From contig NZ_CANLZZ010000009.1 in assembly GCF_947495725.1 (NCBI RefSeq), positions 1 to 64,000 of the forward strand: 64,000 bases of DNA, read 5' to 3'. Both the position numbers and the translations under genes were made by a program. The notes beneath the pieces are model-generated. The model was not told where the DNA came from, did no database searches, and saw only the letters and a program-made list of their open reading frames with translations. How positions within the stretch are numbered: position 1 is the first letter of the stretch; each line of letters opens with the position of its first letter. Below, piece after piece: positions 61,839 to 64,000 of this stretch. The stretch comes from an uncultured Lutibacter sp. GTDB taxonomy: Bacteria > Bacteroidota > Bacteroidia > Flavobacteriales > Flavobacteriaceae.

Positions 61839-62646
61839 TTAAAATAGCTTCCATTTCTTGTTGTAACTTTAGTGCTTCTTTTTTTGCGGTTTTTGCGAAA
61901 TTCTCATCGTTACCAGCATATATAATTCCTCTTGAAGAATTAATTAGTAAACCACAATCTTTGTTTAACCCGTATTTGCAAACATCTTGTAAATTTCCTC
62001 CTTGTGCGCCAACACCAGGAACTAATAAAAAGTGATGAGGTACAATTTGTCTAATCTCTTCAAAATATTCAGCTTTTGTTGCTCCAACTACAAACATTAA
62101 GTTTTCTGAATTTTTCCAAGTAATGGCAGTTTCTAAAACTTCCTTGTAAATTTCTTGTTTATCAGTTTTTAAACCTTGAAAATCTAAACCTCCTTTGTTA
62201 GAAGTTAATGCCAATAAAATAGTTGTTTTATTTTCAAAAGCTAAAAATGGCTCTACGGAGTCGCTTCCCATATAAGGTGCAACGGTAACAGAATCGAAAT
62301 TTAAATCTTCAAAAAAAGCTTTTGCATACATTGTTGAGGTATTTCCAATGTCGCCACGCTTAGCATCGGCAATTGTAAAAACTTCAGGATAATTTGCATT
62401 TATATAATTAATTGTTTTTTCTAAAGCTTGCCAACCTTTAATACCGTAAGCTTCGTAAAAAGCAGTGTTAGGTTTATAAGCTACAGCCAAATGATGTGTT
62501 GCATCAATAATTTGCTTGTTAAATTCGAAAATAGGATCTTCTTTGGTTAATAAATGTGTAGGAATTTTGGTTAAATCTACATCTAAGCCAATACATAAAA
62601 ATGATTTTTTTTTCTGAATTTGTAATATAAGTTCTTGTTTATTCAT
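61825..62646 (-). CDS. pyrF: orotidine 5'-phosphate decarboxylase
   Basis: 273 residues from the ATG at 62646; the longer frame from 62670 would start inside the promoter. Group 2 (long) OMP decarboxylase: [14 protein letters not shown] at the first strand, catalytic [19 protein letters not shown] with the Lys-Asp pair, [15 protein letters not shown] near the phosphate-binding end. It makes UMP, the last step of pyrimidine synthesis. Cytoplasmic. A metal-receptor gene overlaps its 3' end. Confidence 0.95.
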   Translation of the reverse strand: MNKQELILQIQKKKSFLCIGLDVDLTKIPTHLLTKEDPIFEFNKQIIDATHHLAVAYKPNTAFYEAYGIKGWQALEKTINYINANYPEVFTIADAKRGDIGNTSTMYAKAFFEDLNFDSVTVAPYMGSDSVEPFLAFENKTTILLALTSNKGGLDFQGLKTDKQEIYKEVLETAITWKNSENLMFVVGATKAEYFEEIRQIVPHHFLLVPGVGAQGGNLQDVCKYGLNKDCGLLINSSRGIIYAGNDENFAKTAKKEALKLQQEMEAILNENN

Positions 62647-62667
62647 AGTGTTAAATAAAGAATTACG

Positions 62668-62675
62668 CAAAAGTA
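62668..62675 (-). promoter_or_regulatory. pyrF -7 promoter element
   Basis: TACTTTTG on the minus strand, an exact TAnnTTTG match 21 bases before the pyrF ATG, supporting the start at 62646. Confidence 0.5.
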
Positions 62676-62695
62676 GTAATTTTAATAGTTTAAGT

Positions 62696-62703
62696 TATAT
62701 TTG
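62696..62703 (+). promoter_or_regulatory. -7 promoter element of the ABC permease gene
   Basis: tatatttg, an exact TAnnTTTG match 18 bases before the TTG start at 62722. Confidence 0.5.
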
Positions 62704-62721
62704 TTCAACAAATAATCTACA

Positions 62722-63798
62722 TTGTTTAGCTATATTATAAATAAAATATTTTACGGAATTTTAACACTATTTGGAGTGGTAACTGTTATTTTCTTTTTGT
62801 TTAACATTTTACCTGGAGATCCAGCAAGAATGATGTTAGATCAGAGAGAAGATAGCGAACAACTTGAAAATATTAGAAAAAAGTATGGATTTGACCAGCC
62901 AGTTTCCATACAATACTTATACTATCTAAATGATTTATCTCCAATTTCAATTCATAGTAATAAAGTTGAAAACTACACTTTTTTAGATAGTGATAAGTAT
63001 ACTTTTACAAAGTTAGTTTCAACAAGGGATAAGACAGTTGTTGTTAAATTGCCTTATTTACGAAAATCGTTTCAAAAAAATGATAAAAATGTTTCAGAGG
63101 TAATAAATGAAACATTGCCAAATACGGCAATTTTAGCGGTTTCTGCAATAACAATAGCAATAATAATTGGTATCTTTTTTGGAATACTCTCAGCGCTTTA
63201 TAAAGATTCATTTTTTGATAGAATTATATCAGTAATTAGCACATTAGGAATGAGTGTTCCTTCGTTTTTCTCTGCTATTTTATTTGCCTGGCTTTTTGGT
63301 TTTGTATTGCATAAATACACTAATTTAAATATGACAGGTAGTTTGTATGAAGTCGATGATTTTGGAGATCACATTTATATTCAATGGAAAAATTTATTAT
63401 TGCCATCAATAGTATTAGGTATTCGGCCATTGGCGGTTGTAATTCAATTAATGAGAAATTCATTATTAGAAGTATTAAACCAAGATTATATTAGAACTGC
63501 AAAAGCAAAAGGACTTTCAACATTTAAAATTATAAAAACACATGCTTTAAAAAACTCTTTAAATCCGGTAGTAACTGCAATTTCAGGATGGTTTGCATCT
63601 TTGCTAGCGGGAGCCGTTTTTGTGGAATACATTTTTAATTGGAATGGATTAGGTAAAGAAATAGTAAACGCTTTAAATACACTTGATTTACCAATTATAA
63701 TGGGAAGTGTTTTGGTAATAGCAACAATGTTTATTTTAATAAATATTTTTGTGGATATAATTTATGGGTTATTAGATCCAAAAATTAGAATAAAGTAG
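62722..63798 (+). CDS. ABC transporter permease, dipeptide/oligopeptide type (DppB-like)
   Basis: 358 residues starting at TTG (62722); no ATG precedes the conserved (M)FSYIINKIFYGILTLFGVVTVIFFLFNILPGDPAR start. Six membrane segments and the EAA-like loop DYIRTAKAKGLSTFKIIKTHALKNSLNPVV that docks the ATPase. An insertion of about 60 residues between TM1 and TM2 (YLNDLSPISIHSNKVENY...) is longer than in E. coli DppB. The second permease, ATPases and binding protein are not in the window; the next gene is tpiA. Confidence 0.88.
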   Translation: MFSYIINKIFYGILTLFGVVTVIFFLFNILPGDPARMMLDQREDSEQLENIRKKYGFDQPVSIQYLYYLNDLSPISIHSNKVENYTFLDSDKYTFTKLVSTRDKTVVVKLPYLRKSFQKNDKNVSEVINETLPNTAILAVSAITIAIIIGIFFGILSALYKDSFFDRIISVISTLGMSVPSFFSAILFAWLFGFVLHKYTNLNMTGSLYEVDDFGDHIYIQWKNLLLPSIVLGIRPLAVVIQLMRNSLLEVLNQDYIRTAKAKGLSTFKIIKTHALKNSLNPVVTAISGWFASLLAGAVFVEYIFNWNGLGKEIVNALNTLDLPIIMGSVLVIATMFILINIFVDIIYGLLDPKIRIK

Positions 63799-63876
63799 CT
63801 ATTTAATGTTTACTTTTAATCGAAAACGATTGCGCAATCCACACTTGCTTAACACTAGTTTTTAGGCTTTTAATTG

Positions 63877-63884
63877 TAAATTTG
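63877..63884 (+). promoter_or_regulatory. tpiA -7 promoter element
   Basis: taaatttg, an exact TAnnTTTG match 39 bases before the tpiA ATG. Confidence 0.45.
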
Positions 63885-63923
63885 TGGGATTAATAAGAAT
63901 AATAATATCAAATATATAATATC

Positions 63924-64000
63924 ATGAGAAAACAGATAGTAGCAGGGAACTGGAAAATGAACAAAAACGTTCAAGAATCTGTACAGTTAGCTGACGAAAT
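63924..64000 (+). CDS. tpiA: triosephosphate isomerase (first 25 residues)
   Basis: The frame begins MRKQIVAGNWKMNKNVQESV and runs off the right edge. AGNWKMN is the N-terminal signature of triosephosphate isomerase, with the substrate-binding Asn and Lys. The rest of this glycolytic enzyme is outside the window. Confidence 0.93.
   Translation, partial: MRKQIVAGNWKMNKNVQESVQLADE

Noticed and set aside
62647-62670. Upstream ATG for pyrF
   Set aside because: It overlaps an exact TAnnTTTG promoter element; homologues begin near [10 protein letters not shown] as far as I recall.

Overview
The window is chromosomal DNA of a low-GC marine-type member of the Bacteroidota, most likely family Flavobacteriaceae. 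Signs of this are strong AT richness, A-rich leaders without Shine-Dalgarno sequences, many hits to the Bacteroidetes promoter element TAnnTTTG, a SusC/D-age TonB-dependent receptor, DUF4136, DUF4197, DUF5522 and DUF6588 family proteins, and a CcsB-CcsA fusion. A covalent GatB-AspRS fusion suggests Lutibacter or a near relative, but that genus guess is from memory and weak. No rRNA, tRNA, CRISPR array, transposase or phage gene was recognised.

Region 1 (1-9 kb) is mixed accessory and stress content: a PKD-repeat lipoprotein running off the left edge (minus strand), dps, two small exported proteins, an AraC regulator, a PLP-dependent decarboxylase and two convergent serine hydrolases of the beta-lactamase fold.

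Region 2 (about 8.9-17.2 kb) is the most unusual stretch. It holds a one-directional row of small unrelated genes (DUF2200, an Asp/Asn hydroxylase, several orphan membrane proteins and lipoproteins, an aminoglycoside-phosphotransferase-fold kinase, and a broken TIMP-like gene). Many of the gaps carry imperfect palindromic repeats just after a stop codon. Three copies are clearly homologous and keep a hairpin by a compensating base change. The layout looks like a gene-cassette array, although no integrase is visible.

Region 3 (17.2-30.6 kb) is core: mdh, a DUF6588 outer-membrane protein, gyrB, guaA, a LysM protein, the large ccsBA cytochrome c biogenesis gene and tryptophanase.

Region 4 (30.6-40 kb) is a nitric oxide module: an Rrf2 regulator with NsrR-like cysteines, norC-norB-norQ-norD, the Fe-S repair protein Ric/ScdA, a hemerythrin-PAS protein, norE- and norF-like genes and an outer-membrane porin. 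FNR/CRP-type boxes of the form TGA-N6-TCA lie about 41-42 bases before the likely transcription starts of norC and the porin gene, and both transcripts begin with the same small hairpin. No nitrite or nitrous oxide reductase is in view, so the module fits NO detoxification or partial denitrification.

Region 5 (40-64 kb) holds a TonB receptor with a sugar dehydrogenase, the gatC-gatA-gatB/aspS operon, recQ, a DedA-like membrane protein behind an overlapping 15-codon leader ORF, icmF, purU, katA, a TTG-start DUF5522 gene with a DUF4197 lipoprotein, a cytoplasmic metal-receptor-like protein with pyrF, an ABC permease and the start of tpiA. Positions of promoters are inferred from the TAnnTTTG motif and are not measured.
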